Origin: Ureibacillus thermosphaericus
GTDB taxonomy: Bacteria > Bacillota > Bacilli > Bacillales_A > Planococcaceae
Direction: 5' to 3'
NCBI RefSeq assembly: GCF_012396605.1
Contig: NZ_JAAXPW010000001.1
Coordinates: 1-64,000 of the forward strand
Length of the DNA: 64,000 bases
In this document: positions 35,802-46,180 of the stretch, in pieces
Layout of the letters: every line of letters starts with the position of its first letter
Position numbering within the stretch: position 1 is the first letter of the stretch
Notes under the pieces: generated by a model
The model's database searches: none
What the model was told of the DNA's origin: nothing
The model's input: only the letters and a program-made list of their open reading frames with translations
Translations under genes and position numbers: made by a program

Positions 35802-37067
35802 ATGCAAACTATTTTAGCATTTATCCTCGTATTCGGATTAATCGTATTCTTTCATGAATTAGGACACTTTATTTTTGCAAAAAGAGCAGGTATTTTAGTG
35901 CGCGAATTTGCTATTGGTATGGGACCAAAAATTTTTGGTATGACGAAGGGGGAAACAATATATACCATTCGTCTATTACCTTTAGGCGGATATGTACGAA
36001 TGGCCGGAGATGATTTTGATCGGATTGAACTTCAACCTGGCTATCGTGTTGGGCTCATATTGAATAACGAAGAAAAGGTCGAAAAGATTTATTTAAATCA
36101 AAATGTTCAAAATCCGAACGTATTATTTATGGAAGTGGAACGAGCGGATTTAACTAAAAAATTATGGATCGAAGGATACGATGAAGAAGAGCGTTTAGTT
36201 CGTTTTGATGTTTCTCGCAATGCAATAATTGTTGAAAATGGCGAAGAAACGTTAATTGCTCCTTATGACCGAACATTCGAAGCGAAATCGTTATGGAACC
36301 GAACTTTAACAATTTTTGCTGGTCCTTTATTTAACTTTCTTTTAGCCTTTGCAATCTTTTTACTTCTTGGTATTTTCCAAGGAGTACCAACAAATGAACC
36401 GATTGTTACGGAAGTAGTAGACAACAGTCCTGCAGCTGTAGCTGGTATGCAAGCCGGAGACTATGTGAAATCTATAAACGGAAAGCCTATTAATGAGTGG
36501 GCTGATTTAACAAGTTATGTTCAAAATAGTGCCGGCAAAGAGTTATCCGTCATTGTAGAGCGAAATGAAGAACTTGTCGAGTTAAATATTGTTCCAGATA
36601 CAGTCAAGCTGGAAAATGGCGAAGAAGTTGGACAAATTGGCGTTATGTACAAAAGTCCATTTGTAAAAAATCCATTTAAAGCTGTTGTGTATGGCTTCCA
36701 ACAAACTTGGGAATACACTATTTTAATTCTTCAGGCGTTAGTTCATTTAATCGCTGGACATTTCACTCTTGATGACTTGGCTGGTCCAGTTGGTATTTAT
36801 CAAGTAACTGGAGAAGTAGCAAAACATGGTTTCTTTACGCTGATGTACTGGACAGCAGCATTAAGCATTAATTTAGGAATCATGAATTTACTTCCACTTC
36901 CAGCTTTAGACGGCGGCCGATTAATGTTCTTTGGTATTGAAGCACTTAGAGGAAAACCTGTCGATCGTCAAAAGGAAGGCATGGTTCATTTTGTAGGAAT
37001 CGTGTTATTAATGATTTTAATGATTGCTGTAACATGGAACGATATACAGCGGTTGTTTTTCCAATAA
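35802..37067 (+). CDS. rseP: Intramembrane site-2 metalloprotease RseP/RasP
   Basis: S2P protease that cleaves membrane anti-sigma factors and leftover signal peptides. The HExxH zinc motif is H18-E19-H22 (FFHELGHFIF), a PDZ domain is at about residues 195-270, and the third zinc ligand is in LPALDGGRLM near residue 370. Four membrane helices. 421 residues. Follows dxr as in B. subtilis; a terminator follows. Confidence 0.96.
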   Translation: MQTILAFILVFGLIVFFHELGHFIFAKRAGILVREFAIGMGPKIFGMTKGETIYTIRLLPLGGYVRMAGDDFDRIELQPGYRVGLILNNEEKVEKIYLNQNVQNPNVLFMEVERADLTKKLWIEGYDEEERLVRFDVSRNAIIVENGEETLIAPYDRTFEAKSLWNRTLTIFAGPLFNFLLAFAIFLLLGIFQGVPTNEPIVTEVVDNSPAAVAGMQAGDYVKSINGKPINEWADLTSYVQNSAGKELSVIVERNEELVELNIVPDTVKLENGEEVGQIGVMYKSPFVKNPFKAVVYGFQQTWEYTILILQALVHLIAGHFTLDDLAGPVGIYQVTGEVAKHGFFTLMYWTAALSINLGIMNLLPLPALDGGRLMFFGIEALRGKPVDRQKEGMVHFVGIVLLMILMIAVTWNDIQRLFFQ

Positions 37068-37090
37068 ATAATATGATACGACTTTAATAA

Positions 37091-37125
37091 ATCGCCATCC
37101 GATTATTATATCGGAGGCGATTTTT
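37091..37125 (+). terminator. Terminator after rseP
   Basis: ATCGCC/GGCGAT (37091-37096 / 37116-37121) and TCCGAT/ATCGGA (37098-37103 / 37110-37115) form a 12-pair stem with one bulged A, then TTTTTATTTT. The next 200 bases before proS hold no clear structure; no T-box is seen. Confidence 0.87.
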
Positions 37126-37323
37126 ATTTTGTGGAAAATGATGCAATTGTGACAGGATGTTGTATGTAGACATTGGAATAAGTGCTTTTCTTATCATTTA
37201 TTACAAAAATGACAGAAAGCCTTTGATTTTAGTCATTATTTATAAAAAAATGTATATACTCAATCTCTTCAAGGATATGCTATTCTATTAAGAAAGATAG
37301 AAAATCATAAAGGTGGAGCACTG

Positions 37324-39024
37324 ATGAGACAAAGTTTAACGTTTATACCAACAATGCGGGAAGTGCCTCAAACTGCCAATACAAAATCTTGTCAAATGTT
37401 GCTGCGTGCTGGATATATTCGTCAACATGCAAATGGAACATATACGTATTTACCTTTAGCGAAACGGGTATTACATAAAATTGAGCAAATCGTACGGGAG
37501 GAGCTTGAGGAACGTCAAGCCATTGAATTGGAATTGCCGTCGATTCAATCGATTGATTTATGGAAGCAGTCAGGTAGATTGCAGTTTTTCAACAAAGAAT
37601 GGATTTATCTAAAAGATCGTAACCAACATGAATTAGTCATGGGACCAAGCATTGAATTGATTACTTCTATTGTTAGGGATGAAATCAAAACGTATAAAAA
37701 ATTACCTTTAACGCTATTTCAAATTCAAAGGAGGTTCTGTGACGAAAAGGAATACCGCCATGATTTATTTCAAGCGCGGGAGTTTCTGATGAAAGATGCT
37801 TATTCATTTCACGAAAATGAAGAAAGTTTAAATGGAAGCTTTGAACATATGATTAGTGCTTATGAACGAATTTTTTCTCGTCTTGGATTAAACGTGCATA
37901 TTGTGAAAGCGGATTCAGGAGCATTTGGTGATCAATCGTTTGAATTTGTCATTCTAAACAATAATGGACAAGAAATGATCGCTTTTTCAAATCAATCACA
38001 TTATGTAGCAAATGCACAAATTGCAGAAGTGGCCATTGAATATGAACAACCCAATGAGGAATTGAAACCGATAGAAAAAGTTGCAACACCAAATGTTCAA
38101 ACGATTCACGAATTATGTGATTTTTTACAAGTTGAATCGACGAAATGCATTAAATCCCTAGTTTTAAATGTTGATGGCGAAATCATCGTCGCATTAGTTC
38201 GCGGAGACCACCAGTTGAATATGATAAAAATCATGAAATTATTAAATGCATCAAATGTACAGTTTGCTAGTGAAGAGGAAATTGAAAAAACTCTCGGATG
38301 TTCTACTGGATCGATTGGTCCAATAAAACTGCCTCTTGATATAAAAGTGGTTGCTGACTATGGAATTAAGTCCATTGTAAACGGTGTGAGCGGGGCTAAC
38401 GAAAACGGCTATCATTACATTAATGTGAATCCAAATCGAGATTTTGCTATCAATTTATATGGAGATATTCGGTATATTGAAGAAGGTGACCCTTCACCAG
38501 ACGGAAAAGGCATTATTCGTTTAGAAAAGGGAATTGGAATTGGACGAGTAACAAAACTGAATACGCTATACGCAGAGAAAATGAAAGCATATGTTACAAA
38601 TCAAGAAGGTAAAAAAATACCGATGCATTTAGCGAGTTACGAACTAGATTTGACTAGATTATTTGGCATATTAGCAGAACAATACTATGATGAAAAAGGA
38701 TTTACTTGGCCAAAACATTTAGCTCCATACGATTTACATCTGATGGCAGTTAACGTAGCAGATGAAGCTCAACGAAATCTTGCAGATCAGCTTTACAATA
38801 TCTTAACAACTTATCGCTATGATGTGTTATATGACGATCGGGATGATCGGGCAGGCATCAAATTTGCTGACAGCGATTTAATCGGTTTACCAATTCGCGT
38901 TACAATCGGTAATAAGGCGATGGAGGGAATCGTGGAAGTTAAAATTCGAAAAACAGGAGAGACTTTTGAATGCGCGAAGGAAGAGCTTATTGACCGATTA
39001 AATGAATTTTATCGAACTCAATAA
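37324..39024 (+). CDS. proS: Prolyl-tRNA synthetase
   Basis: Class IIa synthetase of the bacterial type with the inserted editing domain (about residues 225-390, containing KCIKSLVLNVDGEIIVALVRGDHQLN). Motif 1-3 regions and the C-terminal anticodon domain (WPKHLAPYDLHLMAVNVADEAQ) are present. 566 residues. GGTGGAG lies before the ATG. In B. subtilis it also sits between rseP and polC. Confidence 0.97.
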   Translation: MRQSLTFIPTMREVPQTANTKSCQMLLRAGYIRQHANGTYTYLPLAKRVLHKIEQIVREELEERQAIELELPSIQSIDLWKQSGRLQFFNKEWIYLKDRNQHELVMGPSIELITSIVRDEIKTYKKLPLTLFQIQRRFCDEKEYRHDLFQAREFLMKDAYSFHENEESLNGSFEHMISAYERIFSRLGLNVHIVKADSGAFGDQSFEFVILNNNGQEMIAFSNQSHYVANAQIAEVAIEYEQPNEELKPIEKVATPNVQTIHELCDFLQVESTKCIKSLVLNVDGEIIVALVRGDHQLNMIKIMKLLNASNVQFASEEEIEKTLGCSTGSIGPIKLPLDIKVVADYGIKSIVNGVSGANENGYHYINVNPNRDFAINLYGDIRYIEEGDPSPDGKGIIRLEKGIGIGRVTKLNTLYAEKMKAYVTNQEGKKIPMHLASYELDLTRLFGILAEQYYDEKGFTWPKHLAPYDLHLMAVNVADEAQRNLADQLYNILTTYRYDVLYDDRDDRAGIKFADSDLIGLPIRVTIGNKAMEGIVEVKIRKTGETFECAKEELIDRLNEFYRTQ

Positions 39025-39076
39025 TTTCAAACAATCCGTTGAAAAATAGTGTATACTTAATAGTTGGATAGAAAAT

Positions 39077-39139
39077 AGAATTCGCTCGTTCTATAGATGA
39101 GGCGTTTATTCGCCTTATCTACAGAGATATGCGAATTCT
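39077..39139 (+). promoter_or_regulatory. Long composite hairpin between proS and polC
   Basis: An outer nine-pair stem AGAATTCGC/GCGAATTCT (39077-39085 / 39131-39139) encloses an 11-pair stem TAGATGAGGCG/CGCCTTATCTA (39094-39104 / 39111-39121; one G.T) with a six-base loop, and is followed by TTTTCATTTTTT. It could be the proS terminator or a polC leader attenuator; a TATACT at 39052 lies just upstream. Confidence 0.6.
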
Positions 39140-39194
39140 TTTCATTTTTTACTTTCCTTTTGAGGGCTTCTTAATATAGAAGGTGGTGAGTTGA

Positions 39195-42100
39195 TTGGCA
39201 AACTTAGATGCAAGAGAGCGCTTTAATACGCTCCTTTCACAAATTAACTTAACAGATGATATTTACATGTCTTTTTTTGAACAAGGTGAACTCACTCGCT
39301 TAACAGTTCATAAGAAAAAACGGATTTGGAATTTCTCAGTAAAGCTTCAAAATATCTTGCCCTATCAAATCTATCAATTATTTTCTTCTCGATTAAAAGA
39401 AGAATTTCATCATATTGCCCAAACAACGTTAACAATTGAAGCAATCAATCCACAAATAACGGAAGAACTAATTACAGACTACTGGTTGTCTGTTGTAGAA
39501 CGCATTGATGCATCTCCACCAGTAAAAAAACGACTCACTTGTCAGATGCCAACATGGGCAGGAAACAAATTAGTTCTTACATGTATATCAGAAATGGAAC
39601 AATTGACATTAAAATCAAAATATGGCGCAATCATTTCAGAATCTTATGCTTGCTTTGGATTTCCACTGTTTCCTGTCGATTTCAAATTAGTTGAAGCATC
39701 AGAAGAGGAAAAGGCCGAGCAAGAAAGATTATTGGAACAGCGAATGCTAGAAGAAGCTGAACTGGCAAGACAAGCCATTCAAGACTTCCAAAAACGGGAA
39801 AAAGAGAAGAAGGAAACGCCGCAAGTTGAAAGTGGTCCTGTGCAACTCGGATCTATTATTAATGACACAGAAATTGTTGATATCAAATCGATTGTTGAGG
39901 AAGAGCGCCGCATCGTGATTGAAGGTTACATTTTCAATGTGGAAGTGAAAGAATTAAAAAGCGGACGTTCATTGTTGGAAATAAAATTGACGGACTATAC
40001 AGATTCCATTCTTGTGAAAATGTTTTCTCGCAACAATGATGATGCTGAAACTATGTCCCGTATTAAAAAAGGGATGTGGGTAAAAGTTAGAGGATCCGTT
40101 CAAAACGATACGTTCGTTCGTGATTTAGTGGTAATGGCGAATGATATCAATGAAATTCATAAAGAGACAAGAAAAGATACAGCACCTGATGGCGAAAAAC
40201 GAGTTGAATTGCATCTACATACGCCGATGAGTCAAATGGACGCTGTCACGCCAGTTGACCGAATTGTAGGACAAGCTGCAAAGTGGGGGCATCCAGCAGT
40301 AGCGATTACAGATCACGCTGTCGTCCAAGCATATCCGGAAGCTTACGCTGCGGGGAAAAAGCACGGTATTAAAATTATTTACGGTTTGGAAGCAAATTTG
40401 GTGGATGATGGTGTACCGATTGCTTACGAAGAACAGCATATTCTCTTAGATGATGCGACGTTCGTCGTGTTTGATGTGGAAACAACCGGGTTATCTACTG
40501 CTTACGATACGATTATTGAATTAGCAGCAGTTAAAATAAAGGAAGGCAAAGTCATTGATAAATTCGAACGATTTGCTAATCCACATAGACCGTTATCGGA
40601 AAAAATCATTGAATTGACTCATATTACCGATGATATGTTGAAAGATGCTCCAGAAGTTGACGATGTGATACGAGAGTTTCACGAATTTATTGGTGATGCA
40701 ATTGTTGTTGCTCACAACGCTTCCTTTGATATGGGGTTCCTTTATGCAGCATATGAAAAAGCGGGAATTGAAGGAGTTAAACATCCGGTAATTGATACGT
40801 TAGAGTTATCAAGACTAATTAATCCAACTCTTAAAAATCACCGTTTAAACACGCTTTGTAAAAAATACGGTATTGAATTGACGCAACATCACCGAGCTAT
40901 TTATGATACTGAAGCGACGGGTTATTTATTATTGCATCTATTAAAAGAGGCAAGAGAAAAAGGCATAAAATACCATGATGATTTTAATAAATTCATGGGT
41001 GGAGAAGAAGCATATAAACAATCTAGACCGTATCATTGCACAATTTTAGTAGTTAATAATAACGGTTTGAAAAATTTATTCAAATTAGTGTCCATTTCTC
41101 ATACGCAAACATTTTATCGAGTGCCGCGCATTCGACGTTCAGATTTAATGAAACATCGGGAAGGATTAATCATTGGTTCTGGCTGTAGCAACGGCGAATT
41201 ATTTGAAACAATGATGAATAAATCCCCTGAAGAAGCAGAAGAAGTAGCGGAATTTTATGATTATATTGAAGTGCATCCAAAATCAGTTTATTCTCAACTG
41301 CTTGACAGTGGCACGATTCATGATGAGTGGCATTTAGAGGATATCATTCGTAAATTAGTGAAACTTGGCAAGAAAATGGATAAACCGGTTGTTGCAACTG
41401 GTAACGTTCACTATTTAGACGAACATGATGCCATCTACCGTAAAATTTTAGTATCTTCTCAAGGTGGAGCGAATCCTTTAAATCGTTATCCTCTTCCAAA
41501 AGTGCATTTCCGCACAACAAATGAAATGCTTGAAGAATTTGCATTTCTAGGTCCAGAAACTGCAAAGGAAATCGTTGTCACAAACTCTCAAAAAATTGCA
41601 GACATGATTGGCGATGTGAAGCCGATTAAAGATAAACTTTATACACCTGTAATTGAAGGTTCAGATGAAGAAATTACACGAATGACGTATGAAATGGCTC
41701 ATAAAATCTACGGTGAAAATCTTCCGGAAATCGTAGAGAAACGTCTTGAAAAAGAGTTGAACTCTATTTTAGGCCATGGTTTCGGGGTTGTTTATTTAAT
41801 TTCTGCAAAACTCGTGAAGAAGTCTTTAGAAGATGGTTATTTAGTAGGTTCGCGTGGTTCTGTTGGATCTTCCCTAGTTGCAACAATGATGGAAATAACG
41901 GAAGTGAATCCGTTGCCACCTCATTATGTATGTCCGAACTGTTACTATTCTGAATTCTTTACAGATGGCTCCGTCGGTTCAGGATTTGATTTGCCAAATA
42001 AAGATTGTCCAAAATGCGGAACACCTTTAAATAAAGACGGACAAGATATTCCGTTTGAAACGTTCCTTGGATTTAATGGAGATAAAGTTCCAGATATCGA

Positions 42101-43511
42101 CTTGAACTTCTCAGGGGAATATCAGCCTCGCGCCCATAACTATACGAAAGTATTGTTTGGGGAAGATAAAGTATATCGTGCAGGAACAATCGGCACCGTT
42201 GCTGAAAAAACAGCGTACGGCTTTGTAAAAGGATATGCAAATGATAATAATATAAATTTCCGAGCCGCAGAAATCGATCGTTTAGTACAAGGTTGTACGG
42301 GCGTTAAACGAACGACTGGACAACATCCAGGAGGGATTCTCGTTGTTCCTGATTATATGGATATTTACGATTTTACACCTGTGCAATATCCTGCAGATGC
42401 CCAAGATGCTGAATGGCGTACAACGCACTTTGATTTCCATTCGATTCACGATAACATTTTAAAACTTGATATACTTGGGCACGATGATCCGACAATGATT
42501 CGCATGTTGCAAGATTTAACAGGCATCGATCCTAAAACAATTCCACCCGATGATCCAGAAGTGATGGCGATTTTTACCGGAACAGAATCTTTAGGGGTAA
42601 CTCCTGAGCAAATTTTTTGTAAAACAGGAACTCTTGGCATACCAGAATTCGGTACAAAATTTGTTCGTCAAATGTTGGAAGATACAAAGCCAAAAACGTT
42701 CTCAGAGTTATTAAAAATCTCTGGGCTTTCTCACGGGACAGATGTTTGGTTAGGAAATGCCAGCGAATTGATAGCAAACAACGTATGTTCTTTCTCAGAA
42801 GTTATCGGATGTCGTGACGATATCATGGTATATTTAATATACAAAGGGCTAGAACCTTCTCTCGCTTTCAAAACGATGGAATCTGTTCGTAAAGGAAAAG
42901 GATTGACAGAAGATATGGAGAAAGCGATGAGAGAAAACGGTGTGCCAGACTGGTATATTGAATCATGTAAAAAGATTAAATACATGTTCCCGAAAGCTCA
43001 CGCTGCCGCTTATGTATTAATGGCTGTGCGGGTGGCATACTTTAAAGTACATTTTCCTCTAGCATACTATTGTGCCTATTTTTCAGTTCGTGCTGAAGAT
43101 TTTGATTTACCAGCGATGATTAAAGGGGCAAGAGCCATTCGTACAAGAGTGGAAGAAATCAATGCAAAAGGATTAGATGCAACGAAAAAAGAAAAGGACT
43201 TGTTAACGGTTCTTGAAATTGCTCTTGAAATGTGCGAAAGAGGAATGAGCTTTAAAAATGTCGATTTATACAAATCAAAGGCAACAGAATTTGTCATCGA
43301 AGGGAATTCTCTTATTCCTCCGTTCAATGCTATTCCAGGATTAGGGGAAAGCGTTGCGAAACAAATTGTAGCAGCAAGAGAAGAACGACAATTTTTATCA
43401 AAAGAAGATTTACAAACTCGCGGTCGTGTATCAAAATCATTGATTGAATACATGGAACAATTAGGTGTGTTAGATGGCCTTCCAGATGAAGACCAATTAT
43501 CACTATTCTAA
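39195..43511 (+). CDS. polC: DNA polymerase III alpha subunit PolC
   Basis: Replicative Gram-positive polymerase, 1438 residues, normal length. N-terminal domains, an OB fold (about 240-320), a PHP domain ([16 protein letters not shown] near 335) interrupted by the DEDD proofreading exonuclease ([22 protein letters not shown] near 425), a four-Cys zinc module (CPNCYYSE...CPKCGTPL, about 913-948) and the polymerase core with [12 protein letters not shown] near 966. TTG start with AAGGTGGTGA upstream. Confidence 0.97.
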   Translation: MANLDARERFNTLLSQINLTDDIYMSFFEQGELTRLTVHKKKRIWNFSVKLQNILPYQIYQLFSSRLKEEFHHIAQTTLTIEAINPQITEELITDYWLSVVERIDASPPVKKRLTCQMPTWAGNKLVLTCISEMEQLTLKSKYGAIISESYACFGFPLFPVDFKLVEASEEEKAEQERLLEQRMLEEAELARQAIQDFQKREKEKKETPQVESGPVQLGSIINDTEIVDIKSIVEEERRIVIEGYIFNVEVKELKSGRSLLEIKLTDYTDSILVKMFSRNNDDAETMSRIKKGMWVKVRGSVQNDTFVRDLVVMANDINEIHKETRKDTAPDGEKRVELHLHTPMSQMDAVTPVDRIVGQAAKWGHPAVAITDHAVVQAYPEAYAAGKKHGIKIIYGLEANLVDDGVPIAYEEQHILLDDATFVVFDVETTGLSTAYDTIIELAAVKIKEGKVIDKFERFANPHRPLSEKIIELTHITDDMLKDAPEVDDVIREFHEFIGDAIVVAHNASFDMGFLYAAYEKAGIEGVKHPVIDTLELSRLINPTLKNHRLNTLCKKYGIELTQHHRAIYDTEATGYLLLHLLKEAREKGIKYHDDFNKFMGGEEAYKQSRPYHCTILVVNNNGLKNLFKLVSISHTQTFYRVPRIRRSDLMKHREGLIIGSGCSNGELFETMMNKSPEEAEEVAEFYDYIEVHPKSVYSQLLDSGTIHDEWHLEDIIRKLVKLGKKMDKPVVATGNVHYLDEHDAIYRKILVSSQGGANPLNRYPLPKVHFRTTNEMLEEFAFLGPETAKEIVVTNSQKIADMIGDVKPIKDKLYTPVIEGSDEEITRMTYEMAHKIYGENLPEIVEKRLEKELNSILGHGFGVVYLISAKLVKKSLEDGYLVGSRGSVGSSLVATMMEITEVNPLPPHYVCPNCYYSEFFTDGSVGSGFDLPNKDCPKCGTPLNKDGQDIPFETFLGFNGDKVPDIDLNFSGEYQPRAHNYTKVLFGEDKVYRAGTIGTVAEKTAYGFVKGYANDNNINFRAAEIDRLVQGCTGVKRTTGQHPGGILVVPDYMDIYDFTPVQYPADAQDAEWRTTHFDFHSIHDNILKLDILGHDDPTMIRMLQDLTGIDPKTIPPDDPEVMAIFTGTESLGVTPEQIFCKTGTLGIPEFGTKFVRQMLEDTKPKTFSELLKISGLSHGTDVWLGNASELIANNVCSFSEVIGCRDDIMVYLIYKGLEPSLAFKTMESVRKGKGLTEDMEKAMRENGVPDWYIESCKKIKYMFPKAHAAAYVLMAVRVAYFKVHFPLAYYCAYFSVRAEDFDLPAMIKGARAIRTRVEEINAKGLDATKKEKDLLTVLEIALEMCERGMSFKNVDLYKSKATEFVIEGNSLIPPFNAIPGLGESVAKQIVAAREERQFLSKEDLQTRGRVSKSLIEYMEQLGVLDGLPDEDQLSLF

Positions 43512-43655
43512 TTTTCGAAAAGATGTCGAGTTTGATTCTCTTCCAAAAGCCGTGCATTGCAAATTTGTCAATACGGTGGAATCGTTTTGTAAATTTGCAT
43601 TTATTAAGAAATTGTGCTATTGTTATATCAATAATTTGTTGATAGTTTTTGCAGC

Positions 43656-43681
43656 AAAAGAGTGGGTTTTCCCGCTCTTTT
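43656..43681 (+). terminator. Terminator after polC
   Basis: AAAAGAGTGGG (43656-43666) pairs with CCCGCTCTTTT (43671-43681), one G.T pair, TTTT loop, T-rich 3' end. Confidence 0.78.
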
Positions 43682-43754
43682 CTATTGTTTACATTGTGTC
43701 TTGAGTTTTGCTCTCCACCAAGGAGGGGGGCGATTGAAAAAGTACACGGAATGC

Positions 43755-43788
43755 GAATTTCACCAATATTGGTGGAATTTCTGTTTTT
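43755..43788 (+). promoter_or_regulatory. Terminator-like attenuator before rimP-nusA
   Basis: GAATTTCACCA (43755-43765) pairs with TGGTGGAATTT (43770-43780), 11 pairs including two G.T, loop ATAT, followed by CTGTTTTT. The interrupted, distal U tract is of the weak type that depends on NusA. It sits 32 bases before the rimP ATG, downstream of the polC terminator, so it would act on this operon. Confidence 0.55.
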
Positions 43789-43819
43789 AGTCAACGAAAC
43801 AAGACGTTGGGAGGATATT

Positions 43820-44299
43820 ATGAGCAAAATTACTACAATAGTAGAACAGCTAGTTACACCGATTTTACAGGATTTAAATCTTGAATTAGTGGATATTGAG
43901 TTTGTAAAAGAGGGACGCGCTTGGTTCCTCCGTGTATACATCGATACTCCTCAAGGTGGAATTGATATCGACCAATGTGCACTAGTTAGCGAGCGATTAA
44001 GTGCTGTGTTGGATGAAAAGGATCCGATTGAACAAAACTACTATCTAGAAGTTTCTTCTCCTGGTGCGGAACGTCCATTGAAGAAAGAATCGGATTTTGA
44101 GAAAGCCGTTGGAAAGTACGTTTACATAAAAACGTATGAACCAATAGATGGCATGAAAGAATTTTATGGATACTTAAAATCCAACAATGAAGAGAGCCTG
44201 GAAATTGAAATTCGTATAAAAACTCGTAATGCATTAATACAAATTGCAAAAGAGAAGATTGCAAAAGCTAGGCTAGCAATCGATTTTTCATCAAATTAA
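43820..44299 (+). CDS. rimP: Ribosome maturation factor RimP
   Basis: 30S assembly factor, 159 residues. MSKITTIVEQLVTPILQDLNLELVDIEFVKEG, IDIDQCALVSERLSAVLDEKDPI and YYLEVSSPGAERPLKKESDF are family blocks. ATG 43820 follows GGGAGG; the open frame upstream crosses the attenuator and is not part of the protein. First gene of the nusA-infB operon. Confidence 0.96.
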   Translation: MSKITTIVEQLVTPILQDLNLELVDIEFVKEGRAWFLRVYIDTPQGGIDIDQCALVSERLSAVLDEKDPIEQNYYLEVSSPGAERPLKKESDFEKAVGKYVYIKTYEPIDGMKEFYGYLKSNNEESLEIEIRIKTRNALIQIAKEKIAKARLAIDFSSN

Positions 44300-44318
44300 T
44301 TAGGAGTGAATTTAAACA

Positions 44319-45524
44319 ATGAGCAGTGAATTACTAGATGCTTTAATTGCTCTAGAAGAGCAGAAAGGCATTTCAAGGGAAATATTAGTGGAAGCGATCG
44401 AAGCCGCATTAGTGACTGCATATAAACGCAATTTTAATCAAGCACAAAATGTACGCGTTGATTTTAATCAAGAAACCGGAGAAATTAAAGTATTCTCACG
44501 AAAAGAAGTTGTGGAGGAAGTGGAAGATCCACGATTAGAAATTTCGCTAGAAGAAGCTAGAAAAATTAATAGCGTTTATGAACCAGGAGATATTGTTGAA
44601 CAAGAAGTGACACCTCGCAACTTTGGTCGAATTGCTGCACAAACTGCAAAACAAGTTGTTACTCAACGCGTACGTGAAGCAGAAAGAAGCATTATATATG
44701 AAGAATTTGTTGATCGCACTGATGATATCGTGAATGGAATTATTGAACGAAGAGACGCTCGCAATATTTATATTAATCTTGGAAAAGTAGAAGCTGCATT
44801 ACCATTAAATGAACAAATTCAAGGTGAAGAATATAAGCCTCAACAACGCATTCGAGTGTACATTACAAAAGTCGAAAAAACGACTCGCGGACCACAAATT
44901 ATCGTTTCCCGTACACATCCAGGTTTACTACGTAGACTATTTGAAATGGAAGTACCAGAAATTTATGATGGTATCGTAGAAATTAAATCAATCGCTCGCG
45001 AAGCAGGAGATCGTTCAAAAATCTCCGTTTATGCTCACGATCCAGAAGTGGATGCAGTAGGTGCTTGTGTTGGTACGAAAGGAGCCCGTGTACAAGCAAT
45101 CGTCAATGAGTTAAATGGCGAAAAAATTGACATTGTTGAATGGTCAGAAGATCCTGTTGTATTTGTTGCAAATGCTCTTAGCCCTTCAAAAGTGTTAGAT
45201 GTCATTGTGAATGAAGAAGAAAAATCAACGACAGTCATCGTTCCAGATTATCAACTGTCATTAGCAATTGGTAAACGGGGACAAAATGCGAGACTTGCAG
45301 CAAAATTAACAGGTTGGAAAATTGATATAAAAAGCGAATCTGATGCTCGTGAATTAGGAATTTATCCTAATGAGAACAGTCCAATCATCGACATTCAAAA
45401 TGATGAAGAGTCTTCCTTCGACGATTTTGAATATGACTTATATCAAGATATCAACGATGATGAACATCAAGAAGTTACAATCGATGAAGACACAATCTAT
45501 GAAGAACAAGATGATGAAAAATAA
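44319..45524 (+). CDS. nusA: Transcription termination/antitermination factor NusA
   Basis: RNA polymerase-binding elongation factor. N-terminal NTD (to about 130), S1 domain (about 135-200, [32 protein letters not shown]), KH1 and KH2 ([43 protein letters not shown]). It ends with an acidic tail (about 350-401) rather than the acidic repeats of E. coli. 401 residues. Confidence 0.97.
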   Translation: MSSELLDALIALEEQKGISREILVEAIEAALVTAYKRNFNQAQNVRVDFNQETGEIKVFSRKEVVEEVEDPRLEISLEEARKINSVYEPGDIVEQEVTPRNFGRIAAQTAKQVVTQRVREAERSIIYEEFVDRTDDIVNGIIERRDARNIYINLGKVEAALPLNEQIQGEEYKPQQRIRVYITKVEKTTRGPQIIVSRTHPGLLRRLFEMEVPEIYDGIVEIKSIAREAGDRSKISVYAHDPEVDAVGACVGTKGARVQAIVNELNGEKIDIVEWSEDPVVFVANALSPSKVLDVIVNEEEKSTTVIVPDYQLSLAIGKRGQNARLAAKLTGWKIDIKSESDARELGIYPNENSPIIDIQNDEESSFDDFEYDLYQDINDDEHQEVTIDEDTIYEEQDDEK

Positions 45525-45577
45525 ATGACATCGAACAAGGAATGCGTATGATGAGCTTATAGGGAAGGTGATATTAC

Positions 45578-45868
45578 GTGCCAACGAAAAGAAAAGTTCC
45601 ATTACGCCGCTGTGTTGTAACAGGTGAGAGTTTCCCAAAAAAAGAGTTGCTTCGTGTTGTTCGCTCGAAAGATGGAGAAGTATCGGTAGATCCGACTGGA
45701 AAAAAGTCAGGTCGCGGTGCATATGTTTCTAAGTCGGAAGAGGTAGTTGAAAAAGCTCGTAACAAAAAGATTTTAGAACGCCATCTAGAAGTAAAAATAC
45801 CAGATGAAATTTATGATGAATTAATTAGATTAATTCGCAGGGAGTCGCTATTTAAAAATGAATCATGA
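45578..45868 (+). CDS. ylxR: YlxR family RNA-binding protein (RnpM)
   Basis: Small basic protein, 96 residues, DUF448 fold, with VPLRRCVVTGESFPKKELLRVVRS and GKKSGRGAYVSKSEEVVEKA. Homologues bind RNase P RNA and modulate it (RnpM). GTG start with GGGAAGGTGA upstream. Overlaps ylxQ by 11 bases. Confidence 0.94.
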   Translation: MPTKRKVPLRRCVVTGESFPKKELLRVVRSKDGEVSVDPTGKKSGRGAYVSKSEEVVEKARNKKILERHLEVKIPDEIYDELIRLIRRESLFKNES

Positions 45869-46166
45869 AAAGATATTTCAAATGCTAGGCTTGGCGACTC
45901 GAGCTCGAAAAATCATTACTGGTGAAGAATTAGTTGTCAAAGAAATTCAAAAAGGCAATGCGAAGTTAGTCATTCTTGCTTCGGATGCAGCCTACAATTC
46001 AAGAAAAAAAATTCAAGATAAATGTACGTTTTATAACGTTGAGTATCATATATTTGGCAATCGCTATGAACTAGGACATGCGATTGGGAAAGAAGCCCGG
46101 GTGGTTATTGCAATCACCGATCAAGGTTTCGCCAAAAAATTGTCTAGTCTACTCAACGAAAATTAA
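45858..46166 (+). CDS. ylxQ: L7Ae family ribosomal-like protein YlxQ
   Basis: L7Ae/L30e-type kink-turn RNA-binding fold, 102 residues: [46 protein letters not shown]. The cellular target is not established. Always between ylxR and infB in Bacillales. Start overlaps ylxR; ribosome-binding site is CAGGGAG. Confidence 0.94.
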   Translation: MNHEKIFQMLGLATRARKIITGEELVVKEIQKGNAKLVILASDAAYNSRKKIQDKCTFYNVEYHIFGNRYELGHAIGKEARVVIAITDQGFAKKLSSLLNEN

Positions 46167-46180
46167 TCGGGGGTGAGCAG

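Larger units (their letters stand above)
43512..43819 (+). other. polC-rimP intergenic region with several hairpins
   Basis: Holds no gene. In order: an inverted repeat TGCAAATTT/AAATTTGCA (43558-43566 / 43591-43599) with a 24-base centre; the polC terminator (43656-43681); a purine-rich AAGGAGGGGGG at about 43720; and a terminator-like hairpin before rimP (43755-43788). A frame running in from 43649 joins rimP but is not conserved. Confidence 0.6.

Noticed and set aside
37125-37323. Possible T-box leader before proS
   Set aside because: No AGGGTGG-type T-box sequence, specifier stem or antiterminator/terminator pair can be seen after the rseP terminator.
43474-43704. 76-residue frame overlapping the polC 3' end
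   Set aside because: Runs through the polC terminator; no ribosome-binding site or homology recognised.
43330-43941. 203-residue minus-strand frame over polC end and rimP start
   Set aside because: Crosses the polC terminator and attenuator hairpins and looks like no known protein.
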